The notes under the pieces were generated by a model. The model did no database searches. It was not told where the DNA came from and was given only the letters and a program-made list of their open reading frames with translations. The position numbers and the translations under genes are program-made. Positions 7,581 to 15,185 of a DNA stretch of 18,196 nt are shown here, in pieces. The stretch comes from JBHHYN01 sp046757565 (GTDB lineage Bacteria; Pseudomonadota; Gammaproteobacteria; Eutrophobiales; Eutrophobiaceae), in assembly GCA_046757565.1 (NCBI GenBank), contig JBHHYN010000052.1, positions 1-18,196 of the forward strand. Direction: 5' to 3'. Numbering within the stretch: the stretch's first letter is position 1; every line of letters starts with the position of its first letter.

Positions 7581-9803
7581 TCAACCATAAGTATTTATGA
7601 TTCGTTCTTCGTTGTCTACGTCCCCCGTTGACAACATCACGACTGGAATTCTTATAGTAAACGTGCTCCCTTTCCCCAGTTCACTATCCACGTTGATCTC
7701 GCCCCCCATTAACCGGCAGAGATGATGGGTAACGGACAGTCCCAGTCCGGCCCCGCCGTACTGGCGTGTGGTTGAGGCATCCACTTGGGTAAATATCTCA
7801 AAGACTTTATTTACCTGCTCTGCACTCATGCCAATACCCGTATCACTTACCCGAAAAACAAAGTATTCAGTAGCGTTGTTCCACTCCCGCGACACCGACA
7901 GATTAACCTGCCCCCTTTTAGTAAACTTTGCAGAATTATGCAGCAGACTTAGCAAGCACTGGCGTATTCTGGTCACATCTGTCGTCATCTTGCCAACATC
8001 CTTGTCGCAACCCACAATGAACCTGTTATCGTTCTGCTCCATCGTCCCTTGCATGGAAGACGCCACATCCCGGACCATTTGCGCCACATCAAACGACTCT
8101 GGATTCAGTAACATATTGCCAAACTCGATCTGGGATAATGTAAAGATGTAATCAATGAGTTCTTGCAGGTGCTTCGCTGAGTTGAGAACAGTCTCCAGAT
8201 CGGCTGCATCCTGGGTCCGCTGCTGAGCCCTGGCCGCTTCCCTGAGCAACTCGCTGTAGCCAACAACATGATTGAGCGGCGTATACAACTCATGGCTTAT
8301 AGTAGCAAGGAACCGGCTCTTGGCCAGGTTCGCCGCCTCGGCGGTCTCCTTTGCGGCAATCAACCTCTCTTCTACTACTTTTCGTTTGGTAATGTCGCGC
8401 CTGCTCACGACAACGCCTTGCACATGACCATCCGAACCACGATACGGGTCGAAATAGACGTCGAAACAGCGCCGTCCGAGACCGGGACGCTCTACCCAGG
8501 TCTCGTCGTTCACATGCTCGCCGGCAAATACACGTTCGTAAAGGGGCTTTGAAAATCGTTCAAAGAATTCGGTACCCACTATGTCAACCACAGGATGGCC
8601 TACGATCTCGTCACGCGTTCTGTTGAAGGTATCGAGGTAACTCTGGTTCACCGCCTGATAGGTGTAATCCCGATCCACGTAGGTCATGCAATCACTGCTG
8701 GAGCTCACCATCTGTTTGTATAACTTGAGTTCTTCTTCAACCATCTTTCTTTCGGTGACGTCACGCACGCATAAAACCACCCCGGCCACAGTGCCGTCTT
8801 CTTCCCTGAAGGGGATGTAGTCAGCATCAAGATAAAGTTCTCCAAATCCCTGCGTCTTCAGCCAACGCTTGTAATTGACACTCTCACCGGCCAGACATCT
8901 ATCGAGAAACCCTTTTGAATGGTTTTCAAATTCATCCTTACCGATAACATCTGCAACAGTGTGGCCGATTACTTCATCCCGGGTTTTTTGATGGATATCG
9001 AGGAAGCGCTGATTTACGTTTCGCCATATATAGTCACGATCAATGAATGCCATGATGTTGTTTGTAGCATTGATGATCACTCGTGTCAGGAATTCACTTC
9101 GTTCCAGTTCTCTGGTCCGTTCCCCCACCTGTGCTTTCAGGTCATTGTTGAAGTTTTCAAGGTTTTCGTGATCCCGGACAGTACGGTTCTCCATTGGCCG
9201 GAATATAAAAAAACCGGCTATCAACAATACCAATAACTCCGTAGCATGCGAGATATGGACCATGAATCGGGTATCACTTACCCTGCGTTCACTTTCGTTC
9301 TGAAACTGCCTGACCAGATCATCCAGATCATATATGAGATCCCTACTGTTTAACCGGATTGCCTGGAAATGAATGTTGTCCCATGCAAGATCAGAGGGCG
9401 ATGCAGCGGCAACTGAATGGGCCGCCGTCAGATATGCGCGTACTTTATCATTGAGTGCATGAGGCTTACCAAAGAAGAAGGAATTCACTGCCGGTGATTG
9501 CGTTACGGAATTACCACTTAATTCCCTGTGAGCGATCTTCATTCGCTGAACGGTATTCAACAAATCCTGTTGTAATCCCGCCCGATCTTCTGCGTCCTTA
9601 CCGACGACAAGTTCCAGCGCCAGTCGCCTTATTTTCTCAGTCAACATCCGTTGACGCCCACTTAAATTAATAATACGCGTATCATTTTCGTGTTGAGTGA
9701 TGCTTTCTTCAAACAAGAGGCTGCTCCAGAAGATCATCGCGGCGATCAGCAACAAGGCCGTTATGTAGGAACACCATACAGAACTGATATGGACCTTAAC
9801 CAT
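7581..9803 (-). CDS. G: membrane sensor histidine kinase, PilJ/NarX-like sensor, PAS-PAS-HisKA-HATPase
   Basis: 740-residue sensor kinase. Membrane segments at about 11-31 and 184-201 enclose a helical periplasmic region that begins with INLSGRQRMLTEKI (45-58), the hallmark of the PilJ-type N-terminal sensor domain and similar to the P-box of NarX/NarQ. A coiled coil (215-237) leads into two closely related PAS domains (238-352 and 362-474). HisKA 491-558 follows with H504 in ISHELYTPLNH, where the usual arginine of SHELRTPLN is tyrosine. HATPase_c has N623 in the HNSAKFT N-box, DTGIGM, FEIFTQVD and GGAGLGLS. No receiver is attached, so phosphate must go to a separate protein; the stand-alone receivers D and E just upstream are the natural candidates. 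The ATG starts 9 bp after the stop of F without a clear ribosome binding site, suggesting translational coupling. Confidence 0.92.
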   Translation of the reverse strand: MVKVHISSVWCSYITALLLIAAMIFWSSLLFEESITQHENDTRIINLSGRQRMLTEKIRRLALELVVGKDAEDRAGLQQDLLNTVQRMKIAHRELSGNSVTQSPAVNSFFFGKPHALNDKVRAYLTAAHSVAAASPSDLAWDNIHFQAIRLNSRDLIYDLDDLVRQFQNESERRVSDTRFMVHISHATELLVLLIAGFFIFRPMENRTVRDHENLENFNNDLKAQVGERTRELERSEFLTRVIINATNNIMAFIDRDYIWRNVNQRFLDIHQKTRDEVIGHTVADVIGKDEFENHSKGFLDRCLAGESVNYKRWLKTQGFGELYLDADYIPFREEDGTVAGVVLCVRDVTERKMVEEELKLYKQMVSSSSDCMTYVDRDYTYQAVNQSYLDTFNRTRDEIVGHPVVDIVGTEFFERFSKPLYERVFAGEHVNDETWVERPGLGRRCFDVYFDPYRGSDGHVQGVVVSRRDITKRKVVEERLIAAKETAEAANLAKSRFLATISHELYTPLNHVVGYSELLREAARAQQRTQDAADLETVLNSAKHLQELIDYIFTLSQIEFGNMLLNPESFDVAQMVRDVASSMQGTMEQNDNRFIVGCDKDVGKMTTDVTRIRQCLLSLLHNSAKFTKRGQVNLSVSREWNNATEYFVFRVSDTGIGMSAEQVNKVFEIFTQVDASTTRQYGGAGLGLSVTHHLCRLMGGEINVDSELGKGSTFTIRIPVVMLSTGDVDNEERIINTYG

Positions 9804-9812
9804 CTATTTTTA

Positions 9813-11594
9813 TCAGGCCACTCCGGGCAAAACAGTCGGTAAACGCATTATGTCGGTGAACTCGGTTAACGAATGCGGTTTACAGATCCCGTAGCCTTGT
9901 GCGTAATCAACACCAACATGCTTCAGCTTCATTATGATGTCGTTGTTCTCGGCAAATTCCGCGATCGTTGTTTTGCCCAGCGCATGGCCGATATCGTTAA
10001 TCGCTTTTACCATGACAAAATCGGTGTTGTCATTCACTATGTTTTTTACAAAGGCGCCATCAATCTTGAGGTAATCCACCGGCAGGTTTTTGAGATAGGC
10101 AAACGACGATAAACCGCTGCCGAAATCATCCAGTGCGAAGCGGCAGCCGTGGTCTTTCATGGCGCTGATAAATCGCGTGGCATTCTTAAGATTCGCGATG
10201 GCCGCGGTCTCGGTAATCTCAAAGTAGATTTTCTCCGCCGGGATCTTCTTGCGGGCTAAATCCTTAATCACGAACTCCAGAAGCCCTTCATCAGCCAGGG
10301 ATTGACCGGACAGGTTGAGTCCCCAACTGCACCTGAATTCAAGTAACTCCGAATAAGCCTCAAGCCAGGAGAAAGTTGTTTGTATTACCCAACGGTCGAT
10401 TTTGGTTGAGAGGTTATAGCGCTCGGCAGCAGGGAGAAAAGCACCCGGAGGGACGAGATCCCCCTCCTCATCCATCATCCGGATGAGTAACTCATAGTGC
10501 TCATGCTGTATGTTGTCATTAATGGCAACGATAGGCTGGTAGTACAGATAGAAGCGGTCCTCTTCCAGTGCCCGATTGATACGTTCAACCCATAACATCT
10601 CTTGTCGCCGTTGCCCCAGAGATTCATCCGATTCCGTGTAGATGTGTATCCGATCGCGACCGGCTTCCTTGGCAGCATAACAGGCGCTATCCGCCAGGCC
10701 CAGAATATTGTCCGGATTGCCACTATTCCGGTTAATGGGGACTACGCCGGTGCTGGCTGTGATGACAAAATGTTTCCCGTCCCAGAGAAACCGGAATTCA
10801 TGTATTGCCTCCTGAATAATGTTGAGAACTCTCTGCGCCTCCTGCAACGCGCAATACTTCAGTAATATGCCAAATTCATCACCGCCCAGACGTGCAAGGA
10901 TGTCACGCCTCCGCAATCTGGACTGCAACTCCTTACTCAGTTGCCGCAATAGTTCATCACCGGCGACGTGCCCATAGGTGTCATTGATGACTTTGAACTG
11001 GTCGAGATCCATATAACACAGGACATGTTCATTTGCATCGGATCTCATCTTATCCAATAATTGCTGCAGGAGAATTTCAAACTCCTTGCGATTAATAAGT
11101 CCCGTCAGTTCATCATGACTGCTCTTGTAGTCCAGCACTTCTTTCAATTGGCGTTGTTCGGTAATATCGGTCCATGAACCTATTATCTCAATTGGTGTTT
11201 TGTCCTGCCGTATCACCCGATGTTGATCATATATCCACCGGTATGTTCCATCACTGTGAAGGAAACGATACTGAACACTACCACCATCCCGTTGCAGGTT
11301 TCGTTCTATCTCGTGCAGAATTCCCTGTCTATCGTCCGGGTGGACGTGATTGATCCAGAAGTCGGGATCACTGGTCATCTCTTCCGGGCTGTAACCTGAA
11401 ATTTCACGCAGATTTTCACTTACATAATTGCAGGCGTGTATCGCATCAGGAGTGGTGGTATACGTAATTGCGGGGCTGTAACCTAAAAGATGTTCAAAAC
11501 GTCTCCGCTCCTTTCGCAGAGCATTATTGACCTGCATAAGTTCTTCGGTCCTTTCCCTGACAAATCGTTCAAGGTTTTCATTGTCCATATTCAT
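9813..11594 (-). CDS. F: PAS-GGDEF-EAL bifunctional c-di-GMP protein
   Basis: 593-residue soluble protein. Domains: short N-terminal coiled coil (about 5-32, with FVRERTEEL), PAS 33-148, GGDEF 155-318, EAL 335-585. The cyclase half appears intact: DLDQFKVINDTYGHVAGDE, GGDEF at 237-241, and an RxxD inhibitory site at R228-D231. The phosphodiesterase half has ELL (368-370) in place of EAL but keeps N427, E459, D489/D490 (DDFGSG), K510 (LKID), E546 in AEFAEN and Q566. Both activities are therefore possible, and which dominates cannot be read from sequence. Its ATG overlaps the stop of the receiver E (ATGA), with GGA about 7 nt upstream, so the two are co-translated and E may regulate F in trans. 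The coiled coil resembles linkers that normally follow a receiver or a membrane segment. It belongs with D, E and G in one tight block. Confidence 0.93.
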   Translation of the reverse strand: MNMDNENLERFVRERTEELMQVNNALRKERRRFEHLLGYSPAITYTTTPDAIHACNYVSENLREISGYSPEEMTSDPDFWINHVHPDDRQGILHEIERNLQRDGGSVQYRFLHSDGTYRWIYDQHRVIRQDKTPIEIIGSWTDITEQRQLKEVLDYKSSHDELTGLINRKEFEILLQQLLDKMRSDANEHVLCYMDLDQFKVINDTYGHVAGDELLRQLSKELQSRLRRRDILARLGGDEFGILLKYCALQEAQRVLNIIQEAIHEFRFLWDGKHFVITASTGVVPINRNSGNPDNILGLADSACYAAKEAGRDRIHIYTESDESLGQRRQEMLWVERINRALEEDRFYLYYQPIVAINDNIQHEHYELLIRMMDEEGDLVPPGAFLPAAERYNLSTKIDRWVIQTTFSWLEAYSELLEFRCSWGLNLSGQSLADEGLLEFVIKDLARKKIPAEKIYFEITETAAIANLKNATRFISAMKDHGCRFALDDFGSGLSSFAYLKNLPVDYLKIDGAFVKNIVNDNTDFVMVKAINDIGHALGKTTIAEFAENNDIIMKLKHVGVDYAQGYGICKPHSLTEFTDIMRLPTVLPGVA

Positions 11595-11968
11595 GCTGTT
11601 TCCAGTTTGGCAAGCTGTGCCTCGATCTTTCCCAGTAGCCGCGAAAAATCGATTGGCTTGACCTCATAATCGTCACAACCGGCTTCAAAAGCACTCATGC
11701 GATCGGACATCAATGCATGGGCCGTTAATACAATCACCGGAATATGCTTTGTATTACCATCCTGTTTCAGGCGCCGGGTCGCTTCCCGGCCATCCAGATT
11801 CGGCAGACTCAGGTCCATCAGAATCAGATCCGGGGTTTCTTCTGCCACTGTCTCAAGTGCCTCTGCACCGTCAACGGCAACGATGATGTCATAGCCCACG
11901 CGAACAAGGTGCCTCCTCAGCATATCCAGATTCATTTGGTTGTCTTCAACAAGCAGTATTTTTTTCAT
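11591..11968 (-). CDS. E: stand-alone receiver domain (DivK/CheY-like)
   Basis: A 125-residue single-domain response regulator with nothing beyond the receiver fold. It has the acidic pocket E8/D9 in LLVEDN, phospho-acceptor D52 in LILMDLSLP, the switch threonine T82 in VLTAHA and K104 in YEVKP. The AGCDDYEVKPIDFSRLLGKI stretch is typical of the DivK-like single receivers found next to hybrid kinases and c-di-GMP enzymes. The start is well fixed: GAGG sits 7 nt before the ATG, and the gene begins 9 bp after the stop of D. Its stop overlaps the start of F. With no output domain it must act by protein contact or as a phosphate shuttle. G (a kinase without its own receiver) is a likely donor and F a likely target, both inferred only from position. 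Confidence 0.93.
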   Translation of the reverse strand: MKKILLVEDNQMNLDMLRRHLVRVGYDIIVAVDGAEALETVAEETPDLILMDLSLPNLDGREATRRLKQDGNTKHIPVIVLTAHALMSDRMSAFEAGCDDYEVKPIDFSRLLGKIEAQLAKLETA

Positions 11969-11977
11969 TGCAATACC

Positions 11978-12370
11978 TCATAAGTCAATAACCTCTGCTG
12001 CGCCAACATCAGCCATTCGATCCATCACAACGGCCCTTACCTTGCTGAATTCCGATGATTTATCGAAAAAATAATCCGCTCCCAGTTTCATGCAACGTTT
12101 GCGATAGGAGGGATATGGATAGTTCGTCAACGCTACTATAACGGGGGCCGGATCGATTTTCTTGATATCCCCGAGGATGTCCAGACCGGATATATCAGGC
12201 ATCCTGATGTCGAGAATTACAAACCTGGGTTTATGAGAACGGGCCAAATTGAGACCTTCCAAGGCGAATCCGGCTTTACCTATAATTTCAACATTTTCGA
12301 TTTTGCTGAGCATTTCCGATAATCGTTCACGGATTATCTCTGAATCGTCGATGATTAAAACTTTGATCAT
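11978..12370 (-). CDS. D: stand-alone receiver domain related to NarL-type receivers
   Basis: 130-residue single-domain response regulator: acidic pocket D8/D9 in IIDDS, acceptor D54 in VILDIRMP, T82 in ALTNYP, K104 in FFDKSSEF. The sequence style (DSEIIRERL, FDKSSEFSKV) is that of NarL/FixJ receivers, but the protein ends right after the receiver, so there is no DNA-binding domain. I chose the ATG at 12370, which begins exactly at the receiver fold with GGAG 11 nt upstream, over an in-frame TTG 51 bp earlier that adds 17 residues unrelated to the fold. It starts the D-E-F-G block, after a 179-bp gap that may hold its own promoter. Like E it must work by protein contact or as a phosphate sink; partners are unknown, with G the nearest receiver-less kinase. 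Confidence 0.9.
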   Translation of the reverse strand: MIKVLIIDDSEIIRERLSEMLSKIENVEIIGKAGFALEGLNLARSHKPRFVILDIRMPDISGLDILGDIKKIDPAPVIVALTNYPYPSYRKRCMKLGADYFFDKSSEFSKVRAVVMDRMADVGAAEVIDL

Positions 12371-12430
12371 GATTACGTGTTCTCCACAATATCTATTAAA
12401 CCAGCACGAGTCTCTTCTCAATCACAGTAT

Positions 12431-12448
12431 GGAAAAATCGGAAAAATC
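12431..12448 (+). repeat. 9-bp tandem direct repeat (GGAAAAATC)x2
   Basis: Two exact adjacent copies of GGAAAAATC lie 61 to 78 bp upstream of the start of D. The arrangement also makes GGAAAAATCC, an imperfect inverted word. It could be a regulator site or chance in AT-rich DNA. Confidence 0.5.
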
Positions 12449-12527
12449 CAATGATATATTAGTTGCTAAACGATAATGACGATGTAGGAACGTTCGGATC
12501 TTTCTGTAGCGGTTAGCTGATCTATGC

Positions 12528-12544
12528 GTAGGTATTTTGCCTAC
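12528..12544. promoter_or_regulatory. Palindrome GTAGG-tattttg-CCTAC after the stop of C
   Basis: A 5-bp perfect inverted repeat with a 7-nt spacer starts 6 bp after the stop of the NarL-type regulator C, between C and the D block. No T-run follows, so it is not an intrinsic terminator. Interrupted palindromes of this size are typical binding sites for LuxR/FixJ-type dimers, and a further GTAGG half-site lies at 12484-12488. That C binds here is an inference from position. Confidence 0.35.
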
Positions 12545-12549
12545 AGCAA

Positions 12550-13185
12550 CTACTCCACCAACCCGTGTTCGACTGCGTAACGAATTAATTCCCCCTTCGT
12601 CCTCAGTTTCATCTTATCCATGATTCTGCTCCGGTAGGTGCTGACGGTTTTCGGACTCAATGCCAGCGTCAATGCAATTTCATTTGTCTCTTTCCCCGCT
12701 CCAAGCATACGCAGCACCTGGAATTCTCGATCCGACAAGGTTTCGTGCGGCAGTATCTCCTCCCTCCCGCTTCGTAACCGGGCGGCCAGTCTTTCCGCCA
12801 GTCCCGATGTCACATAGACGCGCCCTTTGCCTATCTCCCGGATAGCGCGCAGCAATTCTTCGGGTGAGTGGCTTTTGGTAAGATATCCTGCTGCCCCCGC
12901 TTTTAACGCCCGCACGGCATAAAGGTCTTCTGCGTGAACACTTAAGACCAGTACGCGGATATTCGGATGCTGCGCCTGCAGCCGGTGCAATATATCGAGA
13001 TATCCCGGACCCGGCATGGATATGTCCAGTAACAAAACATCCACAGCGTCCTCCCTGCACTGTGCGAGGGCCTCGTTACCGTCTGCCGCCTCACCCACCA
13101 GCTCCATGTCGTCACACTCCTGAATAATGCGTATCAGTCCCTCTCGAACGACCGGGTGGTCGTCGGCAATAACCAGGCGGATCAT
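12550..13185 (-). CDS. C: NarL/FixJ-family response regulator (REC-LuxR HTH)
   Basis: 211-residue transcription factor of the usual length for its family. Receiver 1-118: acidic pocket D8/D9 in IADDHP, phospho-acceptor D54 in LLLDISMPG, S82 as switch residue, K104 in YLTKSH. LuxR-type helix-turn-helix 146-208: LSDREFQVLRMLGAGK, then NEIA, LSPKTVSTYRSRI with the recognition helix, and MKLRTKGELIRYA. It is the only DNA-binding protein in the window. Its ATG overlaps the stop of the HisKA_3 kinase B in ATGA, with no strong ribosome binding site of its own. This coupling and the matching families (HisKA_3 kinases pair with NarL-type regulators) make B its cognate kinase. Target genes are unknown; palindromes at 12528-12544 and elsewhere in the cluster could be tested as sites. 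The sequence resembles the general NarL/UvrY group, but I would not give a gene name. Confidence 0.95.
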   Translation of the reverse strand: MIRLVIADDHPVVREGLIRIIQECDDMELVGEAADGNEALAQCREDAVDVLLLDISMPGPGYLDILHRLQAQHPNIRVLVLSVHAEDLYAVRALKAGAAGYLTKSHSPEELLRAIREIGKGRVYVTSGLAERLAARLRSGREEILPHETLSDREFQVLRMLGAGKETNEIALTLALSPKTVSTYRSRIMDKMKLRTKGELIRYAVEHGLVE

Positions 13186-15041
13186 GCCGGTACTGTAGCA
13201 AGCGGCATAGTGAGTGTTACCAGGGTGCCGCCCTTTTTGCGCTTCTCAATCGTAACCTGTCCCCCAAAGGAACCGGCGCGTTCCTGCATCCCAATCAATC
13301 CGATCGAGTCGCTGCTTACTATTTTATCTTCAGTGATGCCAATGCCATTATCCTTGACTGTCAGAATCAGTTGGGCATTGGCAATCCCCAGGGCAACGTC
13401 TACATGGGTTGCTTTCGCATGACGGGCTACGTTGGTCAGTGTCTCTTGAACGATACGGAAAATTGCCGTATTACGCTCGCGATCCAAACCGAGTTCCTGG
13501 TTGCCAAGGACAAGTGAAGTATGGCAGCCGCTATGGGTGGCAAACTCCTGCAGCTGCCAGTCAATCGCCGTCTCGAGCCCCAGATCATCCAGTATGGACG
13601 GCCTCAGATCCGATGACAGTTTGCGCACAAAATCAATCGTCGAATCAACCAGTTCAATCATTGTGCGGGTCCGCGCAGGTAGTCTCTTCCAGTTTTTTGG
13701 CAACCTATCAGCAAACCAGGACAGGTCCATCTTCAATCCGGTCAGTGTTTGCCCCAGTTGATCGTGGATGTCCCGGGCAATGACACTGCGCTCCTCTTCT
13801 CTTGCGGCCTGTAACCGTACCGAAAGATTGCGCAGGCGTTCTCTTGACTTCCGTAATTCGTCATCAATTTTCTTTTTGTCCGTAATATCACGGGCACTCA
13901 CAGTGATCCCTGAAACGGTACCGTGCTCATCTATAAATGGAGCATAGCGTACATCAAGGAATATTCGCCCGCACATTGTTGAATCAAACCACCTCTCATA
14001 ATTAACATAATGACCTGACAGGCAGCGATCCAGATCTGGTTTTATAATATTCTGAAAGACTTCTTTTCCGAGAATATCATTGACATGGCACCCGATAATC
14101 TCGTCCCTGTTCTTGTCGAAAAATTTCAGGTAAGCCTCATTGACCGCGCGATAAATATAATCCCTGTCAATAAACGACAGAAAATCGGTGCTGGTGGAAA
14201 CAATATTTTCATACCTGCGTAGTTCATCCTCTGCCTGTTTGCGTTCGGTGATGTCCCGTACAAATCCTAATGTGAACCAGTTCTCGCCAGAATTTGCCGC
14301 ACTCAGCGAGAGTTCAACTGGAAATACCGTGCCATCACGGCGCAATGCGTTAAACTCTTTCACATTGTTACTTATCGGCCACTGACCGGTCTGGGTGAAA
14401 CGCTCTAAACCCTGAAAAATATTCGTCTTGTCCCGCCCAGGTGCGAAAAAGGAATGAAGTTCTTTACCTACCGCTTCGATCATCGGATAATCAAACATTA
14501 TTTCAGCCTGCCGGTTCCAATAGGTGATCTTTCCCTCTCCGTCCACCATCAGGATGGCGTCATGGGCTGTGTTGGTGATGGCATAAAACAATTCCAAAGT
14601 TCGCTGGCGCTGTGCTTCCACTAATTTAATACGCTCTTCAGTCTGACGAATCTCCTCCTCCCGTAGTCGCTTGCCCCGAACCACATCACCTACTTCACGC
14701 AGTAGATGTGCAGATTGGACAGGCTTCTCAAGGTAGGCTTGGACATGGCCCAGGTTGATGGCATCGACGGCGCTATCCTTGTCCGCATGTCCGGTGAGCA
14801 CCATGCCTGCGGTATTCGGCCAGCGCTCGGTTACCTCCTCCAAGAGTTGCAATCCACTCATCCCCGGCATGTGAATGTCGGTAAGCACCAGGTCAATGGT
14901 CTCTTGTTCCAGGATCTCCAGGGCCAGACGGCCGCTGCCGGCGCTCAGGCAACGATAGCCCTTAGGCTCCAGTATGTTCTGCAACATTTCAAGAAGTTCG
15001 GGTTCGTCATCGACGAGTAATAGGGTTGGAATATTCGGCAT
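13182..15041 (-). CDS. B: soluble REC-PAS-PAS-HisKA_3-HATPase sensor kinase (NarX/DegS-type core)
   Basis: 619 residues from the ATG at 15041, no membrane segment. Domains: N-terminal receiver 3-120 (LVDDE, acceptor D55 in LVLTDIHMPG, K106 in LEKP), coiled coil about 125-150, PAS 148-265, a second PAS 275-390, HisKA_3 415-480 with H426 in IARDIHDQLGQ, and HATPase_c with N537 in TLTNVARHAKA, DNGIGI and GLIGMQERAG. An upstream in-frame TTG at 15086 would add 15 residues, but the receiver fold begins just after the ATG, so I prefer the ATG (AAGGAAG about 12 nt upstream). The kinase type and ATGA overlap make C the cognate regulator. The front receiver lets another kinase, such as A immediately upstream, gate this kinase by phosphorylation. 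The second PAS closely matches the two PAS domains of G. B is in the same frame as A after the TGA stop of A. Confidence 0.93.
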   Translation of the reverse strand: MPNIPTLLLVDDEPELLEMLQNILEPKGYRCLSAGSGRLALEILEQETIDLVLTDIHMPGMSGLQLLEEVTERWPNTAGMVLTGHADKDSAVDAINLGHVQAYLEKPVQSAHLLREVGDVVRGKRLREEEIRQTEERIKLVEAQRQRTLELFYAITNTAHDAILMVDGEGKITYWNRQAEIMFDYPMIEAVGKELHSFFAPGRDKTNIFQGLERFTQTGQWPISNNVKEFNALRRDGTVFPVELSLSAANSGENWFTLGFVRDITERKQAEDELRRYENIVSTSTDFLSFIDRDYIYRAVNEAYLKFFDKNRDEIIGCHVNDILGKEVFQNIIKPDLDRCLSGHYVNYERWFDSTMCGRIFLDVRYAPFIDEHGTVSGITVSARDITDKKKIDDELRKSRERLRNLSVRLQAAREEERSVIARDIHDQLGQTLTGLKMDLSWFADRLPKNWKRLPARTRTMIELVDSTIDFVRKLSSDLRPSILDDLGLETAIDWQLQEFATHSGCHTSLVLGNQELGLDRERNTAIFRIVQETLTNVARHAKATHVDVALGIANAQLILTVKDNGIGITEDKIVSSDSIGLIGMQERAGSFGGQVTIEKRKKGGTLVTLTMPLATVPA

Positions 15042-15185
15042 GATTTCTTTGCTTCCTTCACCTGTAAATTCGGCGCACCGGATCAATCCGTTCCGGCTGA
15101 TAATTCCGTATCCTTGTCCATCAATTTTTGAGCATTCACAGCAAATCTCTTTCGCTTCGGTGAGGTCCGAAATCTCCCCCGGATA
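15042..15185 (-). other. 144-bp gap between A and B
   Basis: The gap keeps the reading frame of A and B open with no stop after the TGA of A. It would encode a stretch containing EICCECSKIDGQGYGIISRN before the receiver of B, but the only in-frame start is the TTG at 15086. A strong GGGGGAG sequence lies just after the stop of A without a usable start codon close by. No terminator is seen, so A and B are probably co-transcribed. Confidence 0.4.

Larger units (their letters stand above)
12371..12549 (-). other. 179-bp gap between C and D with repeats, possible promoter region
   Basis: This is the largest gap inside the cluster. It contains a GTAGG/CCTAC palindrome close to the stop of C (12528-12544) and a 9-bp tandem repeat (12431-12448). 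On the minus strand TTGGAT and TACTGT lie about 16 bp apart, overlapping the tandem repeat, and could be a weak sigma-70 promoter for the D block. I see no terminator with a T-tract after C, so read-through from A-B-C remains possible. Confidence 0.4.

Noticed and set aside
12371..12421. TTG start at 12421 for receiver D
   Set aside because: The added 17 residues do not belong to the receiver fold, and GGAG precedes the ATG at 12370.
15042..15086. TTG start at 15086 for kinase B
   Set aside because: The 15 extra residues are outside the receiver fold and the TTG has only a weak upstream signal; the ATG at 15041 starts at the fold. It remains possible.
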